Positions 30,126-55,186 of a stretch of 64,000 bases of DNA are shown here, in pieces. The translations under genes and the position numbers were made by a program. The first letter of the stretch is position 1. The number at the start of each line of letters is the position of its first letter. Source of the stretch: Paraspadella gotoi (taxonomy: Eukaryota; Chaetognatha); assembly GCA_051294375.1 (NCBI GenBank), contig CM119263.1, positions 14,400,414-14,464,413 of the forward strand. The letters are read 5' to 3'. The notes below the pieces were generated by a model. The model ran no database searches, was not told the DNA's origin, and saw only the letters and a list, made by a program, of their open reading frames with translations.

Positions 30126-31378
30126 CTGGTTGTTTTTTCAGGTTAGGAGTAAAAGTGTTTGTTCAGCGATTATTTTAACTTTTTTCGATTTTTTTTTCAA
30201 GTTCTCAGTTAAGGAATTTGTACATTCAAACGATTTATGTACTAAAACCTTCCTAGTTAAATTTATAAAATGATTTTAAATAAGAAAAAAGATTCGTGTC
30301 ACGTGGTTTTCGGATCTTTCAAGTTTCTATTTTTTTGAAGAACTCATCAGTCTTATCCCAAAGACAAACCATTCGACAACCCGAAGCTCAAATTCTCTGG
30401 CACGTTTTTGTAACAAACAGACTCTAGCAACATGTTAATCAATTCATTTGGGATATAATTAACACAAAAGACCAAAAGAAAAATATAGTTTAAATCGTAA
30501 AAAAAAAAAGAACTTGCAGCAATTTCGTTTTTTTTTTAAAACTTGGAATTTTTCTGTTGAGAAAGAATTGTTAAGTCGACGGAGCGAATTTTTCTCCTCG
30601 ATCAACTTGAGAGATTCGCTGGAAAATCTTTGTCATGTCACAGCGTCATTCAGAGGATGAACGTCAAAACCCGGAGTTCATTCACGGCACAGTAATCCGC
30701 TCGGCGATAAAAATCATTAAATTTTTTTTTTTTGATGAAACTCATCTCCAATGACTGTTTCACAAATTGTCAAAAAGACAAAAGGGAACTCGAAAACATA
30801 ATTCAATTCCGAAAGGGGGAGCCCGATAATGATGAGCCGCAAATCGTGGGCAGTTTCGCTTAAAAAGAGAGATCACTTTTGTCGAGCCAAGCGATTGAGA
30901 ACTTAACAGAAATCGGTGATTAAACCCGGGCCCTCCAAAAGAGAGAGAGGACGCTAACGGCTAAAAAAAAAAAAAAAAACCGCCGAAAAAAGCATTCAGA
31001 CTCCCAATTTAAAAAAAAAAAACGCATTCACGAACGAAATTAAAAAAAAAAAATAAAAAAAACTGATGACCTTTTTTTTTTTTTTGTCATTTTAAAGTCG
31101 ACGGGAAAAAAAAATCTTAATGGTTATCCTGATTCTGAATCAGCGACTTTTTTTTAGCACCCCCCCCCCCTTCCCCCGATTTCCACCCCTGGTGCGTGAT
31201 TAACGGTTCCCGGTGCTTTGGCGATCGGTGCATTTCGCTTCTACTTATAAATATTATTTGCGACTACGGAAAAAAAAGAATAGAAAGCGTGAGAAAGAAT
31301 AAAGACACAAATCGTGGAAAAGGAATTGAATAAATCGACGCCGAGAAGAAAGGGACAGTTAATTCAATCTAATAAAGC

Positions 31379-31380
<2 letters not shown>
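29246..31380. other. Non-coding left-arm sequence upstream of the gene C copy
   Basis: No exon seen. It contains purine-rich low-complexity sequence (29750-29900), a (CT)n block (30019-30121) and many homopolymers. It mirrors about 31700-33754. Confidence 0.6.
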
Positions 31381-31476
<96 letters not shown>

Positions 31477-31699
31477 AGACCTTGATCGTCACAACTCATA
31501 TCGTGAAAATCGTAGTCTTGGTCGGTCGTCAAGGTTCCTCTGTCTTCGTAGTCGGGCTTGGTGAAAGGCAGCAACCAACAAGAATTCCCCGTGTCCGAGT
31601 TGAAGACGAAACTCTTCGGGGGGGGGGGAGAGGAGGAAGAGGAGGAGGGGTGTAAAGGGCAGTGGGGAGAATGGGTGGTAGTGGGGGGATATCCCTTTC
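31355..31699. other. Unique spacer at the palindrome centre
   Basis: About 345 bases between the arms with no mirror copy in the window. It carries (GA)n at 31381-31472, one PAN exon on the minus strand and a G-rich, purine-rich tract on the + strand at 31618-31695. Confidence 0.8.
31481..31613 (-). CDS. Displaced PAN exon belonging to gene B (exon 4)
   Basis: Acceptor CCCGAAG, then 133 bases coding SFVFNSDTGNSCWLLPF, DYEDRGTLTT and DYDFHDMSC, ending with a phase-1 donor after GATCAAG. It starts in phase 0, exactly what gene B exon 3 (end 23147) needs, and the joined protein is a complete CWLLP-type PAN. Its strand is opposite to gene B in this window, as expected if the left arm is inverted relative to the true locus. 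If there is no splice at 31481, the frame runs into the (CT)n tract and stops at 31359. Confidence 0.75.
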
Positions 31700-31740
31700 T
31701 TCTCGGCGTCGATTTATTCAATTCCTTTTCCACGATTTGT

Positions 31741-32919
31741 GTCTTTATTCTTTCTCACGCTTTCTATTCTTTTTTTTCCGTAGTCGCAAATAATATTTAT
31801 AAGTAGAAGCGAAATGCACCGATCGCCAAAGCACCGGGAACCGTTAATCACGCACCAGGGGTGGAAATCGGGGAAGGGGGGGGGGGTGCTAAAAAAAAGT
31901 CGCTGATTCAGAATCAGGATAACCATTAAGATTTTTTTTCCCCGTCGACTTTAAAATGAAAAAAAAAAAAAAAGGTCATCAGTTTTTTTTTTTTTTTTTT
32001 TTTAATTTCGTTCGTGAATGCGTTTTTTTTTTTAAATTGGGAGTCATGAATGCTTTTTTCGGTCGTTTTTTTTTTTTTTTTTTAGCCGTTAGCGTCCTCT
32101 CTCTCTTTTGGAGGGCCCGGGTTTAATCACCGATTTCTGTTAAGTTCTCAATCGCTTGGCTCGACAAAAGTGATCTCTCTTTTTAAGCGAAACTGCCCAC
32201 GGATTGCGGCTCATCATTATCGGGCTCCCCCCTTTCGGAATTGAATTATGTTTTCGAGTTCCCTTTTGTCTTTTTGACAATTTGTGAAACAGTCATTGGA
32301 GATGAGTTTCATCAAAAAAAAAATTTAATGATTTTTATCGCCGAGCGGATTACTGTGCCGTGAATGAACTCCGGGTTTTGACGTTCATCCTCTGAATGAC
32401 GCTGTGACATGACAAAGATTTTCCAGCGAATCTCTCAAGTTGATCGAGGAGAAAAATTCGCTCCGTCGACTTAACAATTCTTTCTCAACAGAAAAATTCC
32501 AAGTTTTAAAAAAAAAACGAAATTGCTGCAAGTTCTTTTTTTTTTTACGATTTAAACTATATTTTTCTTTTGGTCTTTTGTGTTAATTATATCCCAAATG
32601 AATTGATTAACATGTTGCTAGAGTCTGTTTGTTACAAAAACGTGCCAGAGAATTTGAGCTTCGGGTTGTCGAATGGTTTGTCTTTGGGATAAGACTGATG
32701 AGTTCTTCAAAAAAATAGAAACTTGAAAGATCCGAAAACCACGTGACACGAATCTTTTTTCTTATTTAAAATCATTTTATAAATTTAACTAGGAAGGTTT
32801 TAGTACATAAATCGTTTGAATGTACAAATTCCTTAACTGAGAACTTGAAAAAAAAATCGAAAAAAGTTAAAATAATCGCTGAACAAACACTTTTACTCCT
32901 AACCTGAAAAAACAACCAG

Positions 32920-32972
<53 letters not shown>

Positions 32973-33754
32973 AAGAGAGAGAGATCTGTTTTACCGCTTA
33001 AATAAAACTCGTTCCGCACTGGATTCACATTTTTCTCGCAAATTTTTTGTATTCTTTTTCTATCGGTTTCATTTTTGTTTCTTTGAATTCGTATTGCTCT
33101 TTTTCTTCTATCTTTTTTCTTACTTTTTTTTCTCTTTTTTTTCTTTTTTTCTTTATTTCTTTTTTCTTTCTTTCTCTCTTTCTTTCTTTCTATTTTCTAT
33201 TTTCCTTTTCTTTCTTTATATTTCTTCTTTCTTTCTTCTTCATCGGGTTTTTCGTCAGAAGAGCAAATTTTTGTTTAGTTTTAAAATGAGACGAGACTCG
33301 GAATCCGGAGAAATGGAATTTTTATAAACAAAAGAAAAGAAGACGAAAGAAGAATTTTTCTCCTTCGAGTTTCAACCAACGAAAAAGTTCGCGCGAAAAA
33401 CTCCGCCGCCTTTCGCCGCCCTCCCCCGCCCTCCAGATTGAGACGCCTCAGTTCACCATCTCTCACAAACAAAAATAAATCCGATCCAAAAGAAAAATTA
33501 AAAAAAAAAGACCCTCTCCCCCTTCGAATAAAAAAATGAATTAAAAATAGGAATATTAATCTTTTTCGGGAGTTGAAAAAAAAAAAGCAACATCGCCTTA
33601 TGTTTCTTAAATTTTGGAGTTTCACGTGAAAGATGCGAAATTTTGCCATTCCGATCTTGATTTTAAAATGATTATAACAACTCTGATTTTTCCCCCGCAA
33701 TAAACTTAAAAACAAAGCAACGGCCCTCTTCAGAAAAATAAACAAACTAACAAA
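31741..33754. other. Upstream region of gene C
   Basis: No exon seen. It contains poly-A/poly-T runs, a GA block (32926-32984), and a long pyrimidine-rich low-complexity stretch (33095-33240) that gives rise to meaningless Phe/Ser-rich open frames. Some of it should be the gene C promoter; I cannot point to a specific element. Confidence 0.5.
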
Positions 33755-47159
<13,405 letters not shown>

Positions 47160-47196
47160 TCAAGGGCCAACTTTTTTAAACTCTGTCCCGTTATTG

Positions 47197-47202
47197 AATA
47201 AA
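47197..47202 (+). terminator. Likely polyadenylation signal of gene C
   Basis: AATAAA 38 bases downstream of the gene C TGA. Confidence 0.5.
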
Positions 47203-48194
47203 AAAACTTAGCCTTAAATTTTATTTAAGTTTAAAAAGTTAATAAGATTCAAAAGATTAACACCCCGTTTTTAAAACTGTTGAACTAGAGTTGGTTTTTC
47301 CTGTGACTGCGAGAGTTGTGGGTTGGATGGTTTTCTGAAAAAAATTTACTAACTGCTCACTGCCACATTTGTAGATACAGAAGTCATTATTTTAGTTCCA
47401 ATTTTGTGCTTCAGTATTATGAAACCTGTTTTACATTTTGAACATTGATGTTTGTAAATGAATGTTTATACTTAGCTCATGATTGTTATGATAGATTAGT
47501 AATTTTCTTGGGTAATAAAATAAGAAGATCTGTTTACCTCGCGAATACATAAACCCTGTGTACTTTGCACACGTTGCTACATTTTTTGTTTACAGTAAAA
47601 ATATGTGTACATTTTATTTAGTGTTTTATATAAAAGAAATTCGTATATATTTCGAAGAAAATAAATCTTTTTTATTTCATAGAAGTACAAAATTAGGTTT
47701 GATACCGACTGTTACCCACTTGAAAACTTTCTATTGACAGCAACAAAATTGTAGAATATGGACTATTGGACTATATGGCTATTGGAGTCTCAATTTTCAG
47801 GGTTTGTTCCCCTTTGAATAACGTCAGTACGGTTGCGAGGTTAAATTTTTTTGGAAAAAAATTACGCCAGTTTATTGAATGGATAAGGTAAAAAAACTTC
47901 ATTATTTATTACGATCAAGATAAGGCAAATTTTTAATGAGATTGATCACGAATGATAAAAAGGATATACATAAAAATAAAAAAACGAAAATCGGCACAAC
48001 ACGATTGACGGGAAATCTCAAAAAATAAAATTGGAAGACCGAAAATCGTTTAAAGTTTTAATTTCCATTGATGAACGATGTCAGACGAAAAACCGGTAAT
48101 ACGATGTCTGATATGTGAGTGCTAAGTGGGCTGAAGAGGACTACCTGCAACTTCTTTAACCCCTATAGCAGCCATGTAACGGGTCCTGGGCATG

Positions 48195-48330
48195 GAACCA
48201 GGCTTGAGGTTGTTCTACGACCGAAGGCGGCATACGGCTTACGGTACTGGGTTGGGCTTGAACCCGGTACCAAGAGGTAACGAGATGATGTCTTTACTCA
48301 ATGAGCCACCGAGTCACAACCGAAAGTGTC
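48195..48330 (-). repeat. Second tRNA-like SINE candidate, different family
   Basis: On the minus strand GGTGGCTCATTGAGTAA resembles a Pol III A box and GGTTCAAGCCC matches the B-box consensus, separated by a tRNA-like distance. It lacks the CCTCCCAACCCAAAGG block of the other SINE copies. Confidence 0.45.
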
Positions 48331-49027
48331 ACGCTTATAGACGGGGTGAACCGAGACAATGCCCGACTACATATATACCAGAGGTCTACTACCACCTTGT
48401 TTCTTAAGTTTTTTAAGACTCGTTTAATATGTTGAGGTTTTGAATGTTAGGTTTGTCTATTAATCATGAATGAAAAGAGTCCTAATTGATGTTATGTTTG
48501 TTCAATGTTAATGCTGTCATTTTTTTAATTTTTGAGAACCGCATTACTGTATGATAATTATTTATAACTACGTAAATAATAATATTTTCGTAAGTGGCAT
48601 GCCATACTAAAGTTTTAATGCAAACAAGAAAAATATTCATTTCTGCACGCTTCGTGCGTCGTTTGTAGATTTCAACATTTCCGAGAAGTCTCCTGTCATT
48701 GTTTTATTTGTTTCTGCTCGATCCGGCGTCGAATGTAACATCGAGAAAAACAAGAAAAGAGTTCATCGATGAATTAAATTCTAACGGTTAAACATTTATT
48801 TTAATTTTACTACTCTTGGGGATTTAAAAAAATAACTTAAAGGCGGGAAAAACTACTAATCAGAATTTTTTGCCCTTAACAATAACATGACGTAATGGAT
48901 CCAAACACGAACGGGGGAAAACCAACTTAATTTATTTTTTTAAAGGACCGCGATAAGTCTTAGAAATATTCTATTTTTAGAAACTGACAATTCGCTCTCC
49001 GATTTTTTCTCGTCCGGCACGAACTCT

Positions 49028-49067
49028 GATTGGTCGCAACGAAGTGGAACGCGACTATCGACCAATC
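49028..49067. promoter_or_regulatory. Pair of inverted CCAAT boxes upstream of the ETS gene
   Basis: GATTGGTCG (49028-49036) and CGACCAATC (49059-49067) are exact reverse complements 22 bases apart, about 550 bases before the ETS start codon. This is an NF-Y-type promoter motif by sequence only. Confidence 0.4.
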
Positions 49068-49615
49068 AGCGGGTTACTTCTTTTGGGGATTCCCCAGCAC
49101 GGGTTTATCTTTTTGCGCCGTAATAAAGCAGTGATCCACAATATTCTACCCGAATATACGATTTATCACACGCCTGAAAGCTACCCAACGAAAAAGAAAG
49201 ATATTACTAGACAAAAGGAATAGAAATATTACATTTTCAAAATTGAAAAAAAAAAACAAACTACTTGTTTCAGCGTTCGAACTTCAAAGATTATCGGATA
49301 AACTTGAACTTATTAGCCCCTGAATTTTAATTCCTACTCCACCGATTTTGAAAAAGTCCAAAAACCGTCTGACGTTGCGGCCCGCATTTTTTCTAAGTAC
49401 TATTAAAGAAGAGGAGAGCGTCGTCATAGTCCCGAGCGTAACTTCAAACTTGTTTCTAGGGATCGTCTTTTTGAAAAAAAATTAAAGGCATAAAAAAGAC
49501 GCACGCCGGGATTTACTCACCTAATCTCGCTTCAATTCGAAATCCAAGTCAACCGATAATTCTTCTCTCGTATCGTTGGCGATGACATCGTGATTCAAAA
49601 ACCACAATAATAAAA

Positions 49616-50809
49616 ATGAATTCTCTAACCGTCACACACTCGCCCATGTTCCCATATTCAAGTGACTTTTCCTCTTTTTTGGCCTTGGACGATTCACTTC
49701 ATTTGTGCGAGATCAGGGACAACAACAACACCCTAATGACCCATCTCAAAAGTCCTCCGGGGACGTTGTTAGCGACGCCGGAACCCTGGCGGAGGCGTCA
49801 TGTGTCTTCCTGGACTTGCCGCGACGTTGCAGACTTTTTGAGCTGGGTGGCGATCAAGCATCGACTGAAGACGGCGTCGCAGCGTCTCGAGAGTTTTCGC
49901 TCCTTAGACGGATCTCAGTTGATGACATTGAAGGAAGGCGACTTCCGTGTCATCAGCGAAGCCGGTGCGAAATACTACTATTCCGAGTTGGCAAACGCCT
50001 TGAACCGAGTTAACCTCGAGGAAAACGAGGAGGCTCCACATTCGCCGGACTCTGGATTCGAAAGCTTCGTCCGCGCCTCCGACGAGGAGGGCGACTTCGG
50101 CGTATTCAACTCTATCCGCGATGCCATCTACATTTACCCTACCCTGTCAGTCGATCCTTGCGTCGATCTCTTCAATTTCCCCCCGGACGATGTCGACAAG
50201 TTGGCAACGACGAATACGATGACGACGACGACGCCGATGCCCACGCCGAGTACTACGTCGGAGAAAGACGCCGAGGAGCCACTTTTGCCGAATCTCGGAA
50301 TTTTTCGCAAGAATTCCATCGGCGACGACGATTACGACGAAGAGGAAGAGGACGACGACGACGACGACGAAGATTACCAACCGTCGCATCGCGACGTCCC
50401 AAAGACGACGACGCAGCGTTCCAACGTCCGACGTCGAGGAGGCAAGAGGCGGCGGGCCACCTCCTCGACCTCCACCTCCGGCGACGGAACACCCCGCGTC
50501 AACCACCGCGGTCGCAACCCTCGGTCCCGCCCTCTCTGGAAATTCTTCATCGATCTACTTAACGATCGATCCACGAATCCGCGCGTCATCGAGTGGGAGG
50601 ATCGCAACCGGGGTCAGTTCAAGGTCCGGGACACCACCGCCCTCGGTCGACTCTGGGGCGACGAGAAAGGCAACGATACCATGAACTATGACAAGCTCGC
50701 CCGGGCCATCCGGTTCTACTACAAGAAAAAGGTTTTCTCCCCTGTTGTGGAAAGGAGACTGAGCTACCAGTTCGGGGAGAAGGCGAAATGGAGAGAGTTG
50801 GTGCGTTAA
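49616..50809 (+). CDS. ETS-family transcription factor with PNT and ETS domains (ESE/ELF3-like), intronless
   Basis: One 397-residue open frame, ATG in the context ATAAAAATG. Residues about 60-135 form a PNT/SAM domain (SSWTCRDVADFLSWV, SLDGSQLMTLKEGDF). A disordered middle holds Thr/Pro, a long acidic Glu/Asp run and a basic AT-hook-like patch (RRRGGKRRR, HRGRNPRSR). Residues about 310-395 are a full ETS DNA-binding domain: LWKFFIDLL, VIEWEDRNRGQFKV, and the recognition helix YDKLARAIRFYYKK. PNT, then AT-hook, then C-terminal ETS is the layout of ESE/ELF3-type factors, and VIEWEDR suits that group; orthology is inferred. It should act in the nucleus on GGAA/T sites. It has no introns although its neighbours are intron-rich. 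Confidence 0.9.
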   Translation: MNSLTVTHSPMFPYSSDFSSFLALDDSLHLCEIRDNNNTLMTHLKSPPGTLLATPEPWRRRHVSSWTCRDVADFLSWVAIKHRLKTASQRLESFRSLDGSQLMTLKEGDFRVISEAGAKYYYSELANALNRVNLEENEEAPHSPDSGFESFVRASDEEGDFGVFNSIRDAIYIYPTLSVDPCVDLFNFPPDDVDKLATTNTMTTTTPMPTPSTTSEKDAEEPLLPNLGIFRKNSIGDDDYDEEEEDDDDDDEDYQPSHRDVPKTTTQRSNVRRRGGKRRRATSSTSTSGDGTPRVNHRGRNPRSRPLWKFFIDLLNDRSTNPRVIEWEDRNRGQFKVRDTTALGRLWGDEKGNDTMNYDKLARAIRFYYKKKVFSPVVERRLSYQFGEKAKWRELVR

Positions 50810-51339
50810 AATCATATTCATTGTTCATGTCGACGGCTCCAAGTCTTTCAAACATTTTTCGTTTGTATCGGATGTCCGCGGATCTCGGATTTTTAGCGAT
50901 TTTCTTAAGTTTTTTTGAACCATCCGTTTTTGTAAAATATGCGGCGAAAGAATGTCCTATTTTGAAATATACATTTGTGAATAATAGAAATTACAAAATG
51001 TATTTCTTTAGTCTGCCATTACTCTCATTTGTATATTTTATAGTTTGCCTCCATTAAACCTCAGTTACAACTCGCTCTCAGTCTCTGTCAGAAAATCCCT
51101 TTAAAACTAACCGGTTTTTTAACCAGTAATGAAATAACGATTTGAAAAAGTGAAGATTTGCCCGATAAGAAAAATGAAAACCAACTCCCAGGGAGGTTTA
51201 GAGTAGGTTAATTTTTCCACGAATAGTAAAATGAAAGAAAGAGAAAAAACTATATAGACAGTTACCAATGTTAAATTAGATCATTGAAGTGGCCGAGAGG
51301 GTCGCCGTGCCTGTTAGTTGCCTCGCTTTCTGAAATTTT

Positions 51340-51440
51340 GCATCCGGCGGTAGGCTTGTTACCGCTGCTTAAAGGGCCCGTATCTCTTTCGCAAGGACCG
51401 TTCCGACCAGGGCTAGAGCCCGGACCATTTGATTCGGAGA
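51340..51440 (-). repeat. tRNA-derived SINE copy 3 (partial)
   Basis: On the minus strand GTCCGGGCTCTAGCCC is followed by GAAAGAGATACGGGCCC, aligning with the B-box and body of the copies at 9030-9145 and 40905-41035. Confidence 0.5.
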
Positions 51441-53907
51441 GATGGAAGGAAAGGTCATATCCATTATCCAATGGGTAGTAATAGTACGTCACTACATCAT
51501 TTTGATTTTGATACCCTCTCAGCAAAGTTATTAGAGAACACTCCAAAAACTTTTAAAAGCAAGACGATAGTAGATTACTGTCCTGATTTAGTAAATAACT
51601 ATTAGAATCCAAATTGAAATTTTAAACTGACTTGTTTCTCTTTACTTTTAAGATTATTTAAAAAACACACCTAAATAAACAAAGAAGAGTTATATTTTGA
51701 AACTCATACATTATGAAAGCACGGGATCTAGACGTAATTTATGTGCCCATTACGATAGAAATGAGAAAATGTGTTGAATATTTATCTTTTTAGCGTATTA
51801 ATTTGATTTCGAACACGATGGACGAAACTCCTTTTATTGATAAAAAAAAAGATTCGTCAATGCTAAAAAACAACAATCTTCGTTGAAAATACATATTCCA
51901 ACGAGTCATTTAAAATAAAATCAATAAATCAAAATGAATTTAACATGAATTCAGTGAAAAGAATACTAAAAATGACGAATCTAACTTCTCAAATTTTTTT
52001 AACAATTTCCTTCTTGTTTAAAAGTGAAGAAAGCGCGACAGGCGTCGCGCATGTATAAATTAAGATTACCCTACAGAGACAGATGAACAATATAAATGAA
52101 TAATGGATTCGAAATAGTCTCATGCGAACCGCGGAATGCCTTTGGAGGACGCTGTAATTCAAGAGGAGCGAGGGGCGGGGGAGTGAGAAGGGGAGTACGA
52201 AGTGGGACCAAATGGTTTCCTTTTTTATAGAACAATCCGTGCCGGTTATCCTTTCATGGGATCATAAGAGGAATTTTTTTTTTAATTCGTGAATTTGACA
52301 AGAAAAACAACGAAAACTTTTATTTTTTTGTTTTGAGGTAGAAGAGAACGCCGGTCCTGAAAAGGCTGGAGATAAACAATACTACGTATTTTTTTTTCTT
52401 TTTTTTTTTCGTTGCAATATCTCTTTCGTCGTGAATGATACGGAATAGTAGAAACGCAATACCGCAAACTGCGAACCAAAAAAAATGCCGGATAAAAAAT
52501 TCTTTTATGGGTCAGTTTAATAGTGAGAGTGAAAAGCGGTATGGGGTAAAAGCCGGGTGGGGGTAGCGTGGGTGGGAATGAAGGGACGGGTGCCAGTTTG
52601 GGTGGAGTGAATGTGTCGGTTTTTTCTTATTAACTTGGCCATAATAAAGAAATTGTCTACTTGATTATTGAATATTAATCGTTTTTACCCAAAGATAAAA
52701 TGAGAAAGAATGTCTGGAGGGAAGAGAAAAGAGAATAAGATGAGTCCGGATTAACCCCCCGAATTAAAGGATTAGATTAAAAGAATTTTCCGCATGCGAC
52801 TTTCAAATTCATCTCTTGAAATTATGTAAAATTGTTAAGGAAAGTCCATTTTATTTAAACTTTTAACGTATATTAAGAGTCAAAAACCGTAAAACAGCAA
52901 TGGCTTGACTCGTACGCTTCCATTTGGCATTGACGGAGCGGTGGAGACGTGAATAAAGTGTTTAAGTATTCCTGGACGGCAGTTGTAACATTAGAAATCG
53001 AATGGTAAATCTGGACTCGTGGCTTCGGGCCACATTTGGAAGAGAAGATAGCGGAAGAAGAAAGAGGGGATGAAAGAAGAATAAATTAGGAAGATACGAG
53101 GACAGGGGAAACAGAAAAATAACTGGAAGGTGAAAACAAATGAAAGGTAGGAAACCGGAGAGGAAAGAAAAACACATTTGTAAAAAAAAAAAGAAAAGAA
53201 AAAACTAAGTTGGAAACTACTTCTTACTGTGACTACTCGATCGACGATAAAATTGTGTTTCGGATTCAAAAATTCGAGAAAATCGGTAAATCGTAAATCG
53301 ATTAGAAATAAAAATTAATCAAAAATAAGATTTTTTAAAAAAAATTATAGCGGGAGAAGATGGGGAGAGAAGAAGAGAGATAAAGCAGAGTAGAGTCAAG
53401 AGAAATGTGATTATTTTTTAGTGCGATCTAAGTACAAGAAAGATCATTTTACATTCTAAAATCGTGTGACGCGGTTTGTTTTTTATTAGTTCTTATTTTC
53501 ACGTTTTATTTTCCCGAGTTTTTGAATTTTTTTGTAGCTTAAATATTAAAAAAAGTTACTACGATAATAAATTGTTTTTCGAAAGTTTTTCTTTTCTCGG
53601 TTATGATACGTATCACTTAATTTTTACCATAAATTAATCGAAAGTAGTCAAAGACTCAAGAGAGATTTTATTTAGGCGATAGCCACTTATTTTTCGTTTT
53701 AAAAAATATATCTATTTTCCGTTTTATTTGAAGGGAGAATTTTCAAGCAATGCAATAATAATTCTTCATGATTTATTATATTAATTCCCTTCCGTTTTTC
53801 AATGACAGTAGTTTCCATCGAGGTTGTTCTTTCAGCAGTTGACCGTCTTGAAAAAGGCCTTCCACTTTCTCGCAAGGGTTGAGGTCTTCCAATGTCTTCG
53901 AAGGCAA

Positions 53908-54035
<128 letters not shown>

Positions 54036-54057
54036 CTTCGATTCCATTCCTCTCTCC

Positions 54058-55052
54058 TCAAAAGGTAAGGTCATAGGCGTCGAAGAGGTCGGAGATGCCC
54101 TCACCCATGTCGAGGCTGAAGAGGTAGTCCTCATCGCCGAGCGGAGGTTCGAGCGGCACGAAGTTTGCGTGCTGATCCTCCGTCTCGAACAGCGCCATCC
54201 CACTCCCGGTGCCGAAGAGATCTTCGGCGTCCATCATTAGTGAACCGGCTTCGTTCGCAGTGCTCGTCGCGGATCCGAGCGTGTCGCAGGCGTCGCTGGC
54301 GCCAGAGACGGCCGCTCCGCCGGAAAGGAATGCCCCTGAATTTGTTGTTGCCGTCGTCGTCGTCGTCGTCGCCGTTGTCGAAGCCGACGAAGCGGCCATT
54401 TTAAAGGAGTCTCGATTAGCATCTCTGAAGGATTTGCCGTTGACGTTTTGCCGCGCGGACGCGACTGTCGCAGGCTTCTGCGGCGCCTGCTGTTGCTGCT
54501 GTCGCTGCGGTGCCTGGCGACCGGTGAGGGCGTGCTGGCCGTTGCCTTGAGACACGAGCACCATGAGAGGATTGGCGCCGGAAGGGGTGTGGCTCGGTGC
54601 CGAAGAAACCGAGAGGCGTGCCGCCGCGGCGCTCTTGGGGCTCAAGTACTGGATGGAAGCAGCCGAGGAACCCGCTGAAAAAAATTATATTAATATGAAA
54701 AAAAATAGAAACTAGATAGAAATAACTAACTATAAAATATTGAATTAGTAATAAACTACAGGGAAAAAGACCATAAACGCGACGCCACCTGGTAGACTGT
54801 CCCTTGTGGCGGTGGAGGAAACTGATGCGTCGTCTGAACAGATCGAGATGGAATCGTAGACAGAAGATGGCGCTCCGGATGCCGGTGCCGAGACGTAGCC
54901 GGACGAAGCCTGCCAAAAACAAACGTCTTTTATCAAGTTTTCTGTTGAAAAATTATAGTTACACTCAAAATCAGCATTTTAGTCATACAAAAGGGGTTGA
55001 AAATGGTTTAGACCTACCAATATAAGAGAGAGAGAGGAGAGAGAGAGAGGAG

Positions 55053-55084
<32 letters not shown>

Positions 55085-55109
55085 GAGAGAGAGAGAGGGA
55101 AAGAGAGAA

Positions 55110-55186
<77 letters not shown>

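Larger units (their letters stand above)
23931..31354. repeat. Left arm of a ~7.4 kb inverted repeat (palindrome)
   Basis: This segment is the reverse complement of about 31700-38622, checked at many points: the phrase after 23931 matches the reverse of the sequence before 38622, and 31317-31354 matches the reverse of about 31700-31740. Arms differ by indels, mostly in microsatellites and homopolymers, and a few substitutions. Confidence 0.9.
47160..49615. other. Intergenic region between gene C and the ETS gene
   Basis: No exon seen. A likely polyadenylation signal of gene C (AATAAA, 47197-47202) lies 38 bases after its stop. A tRNA-like element lies at 48190-48330. Two inverted CCAAT boxes lie near 49030-49067. 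Confidence 0.55.
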
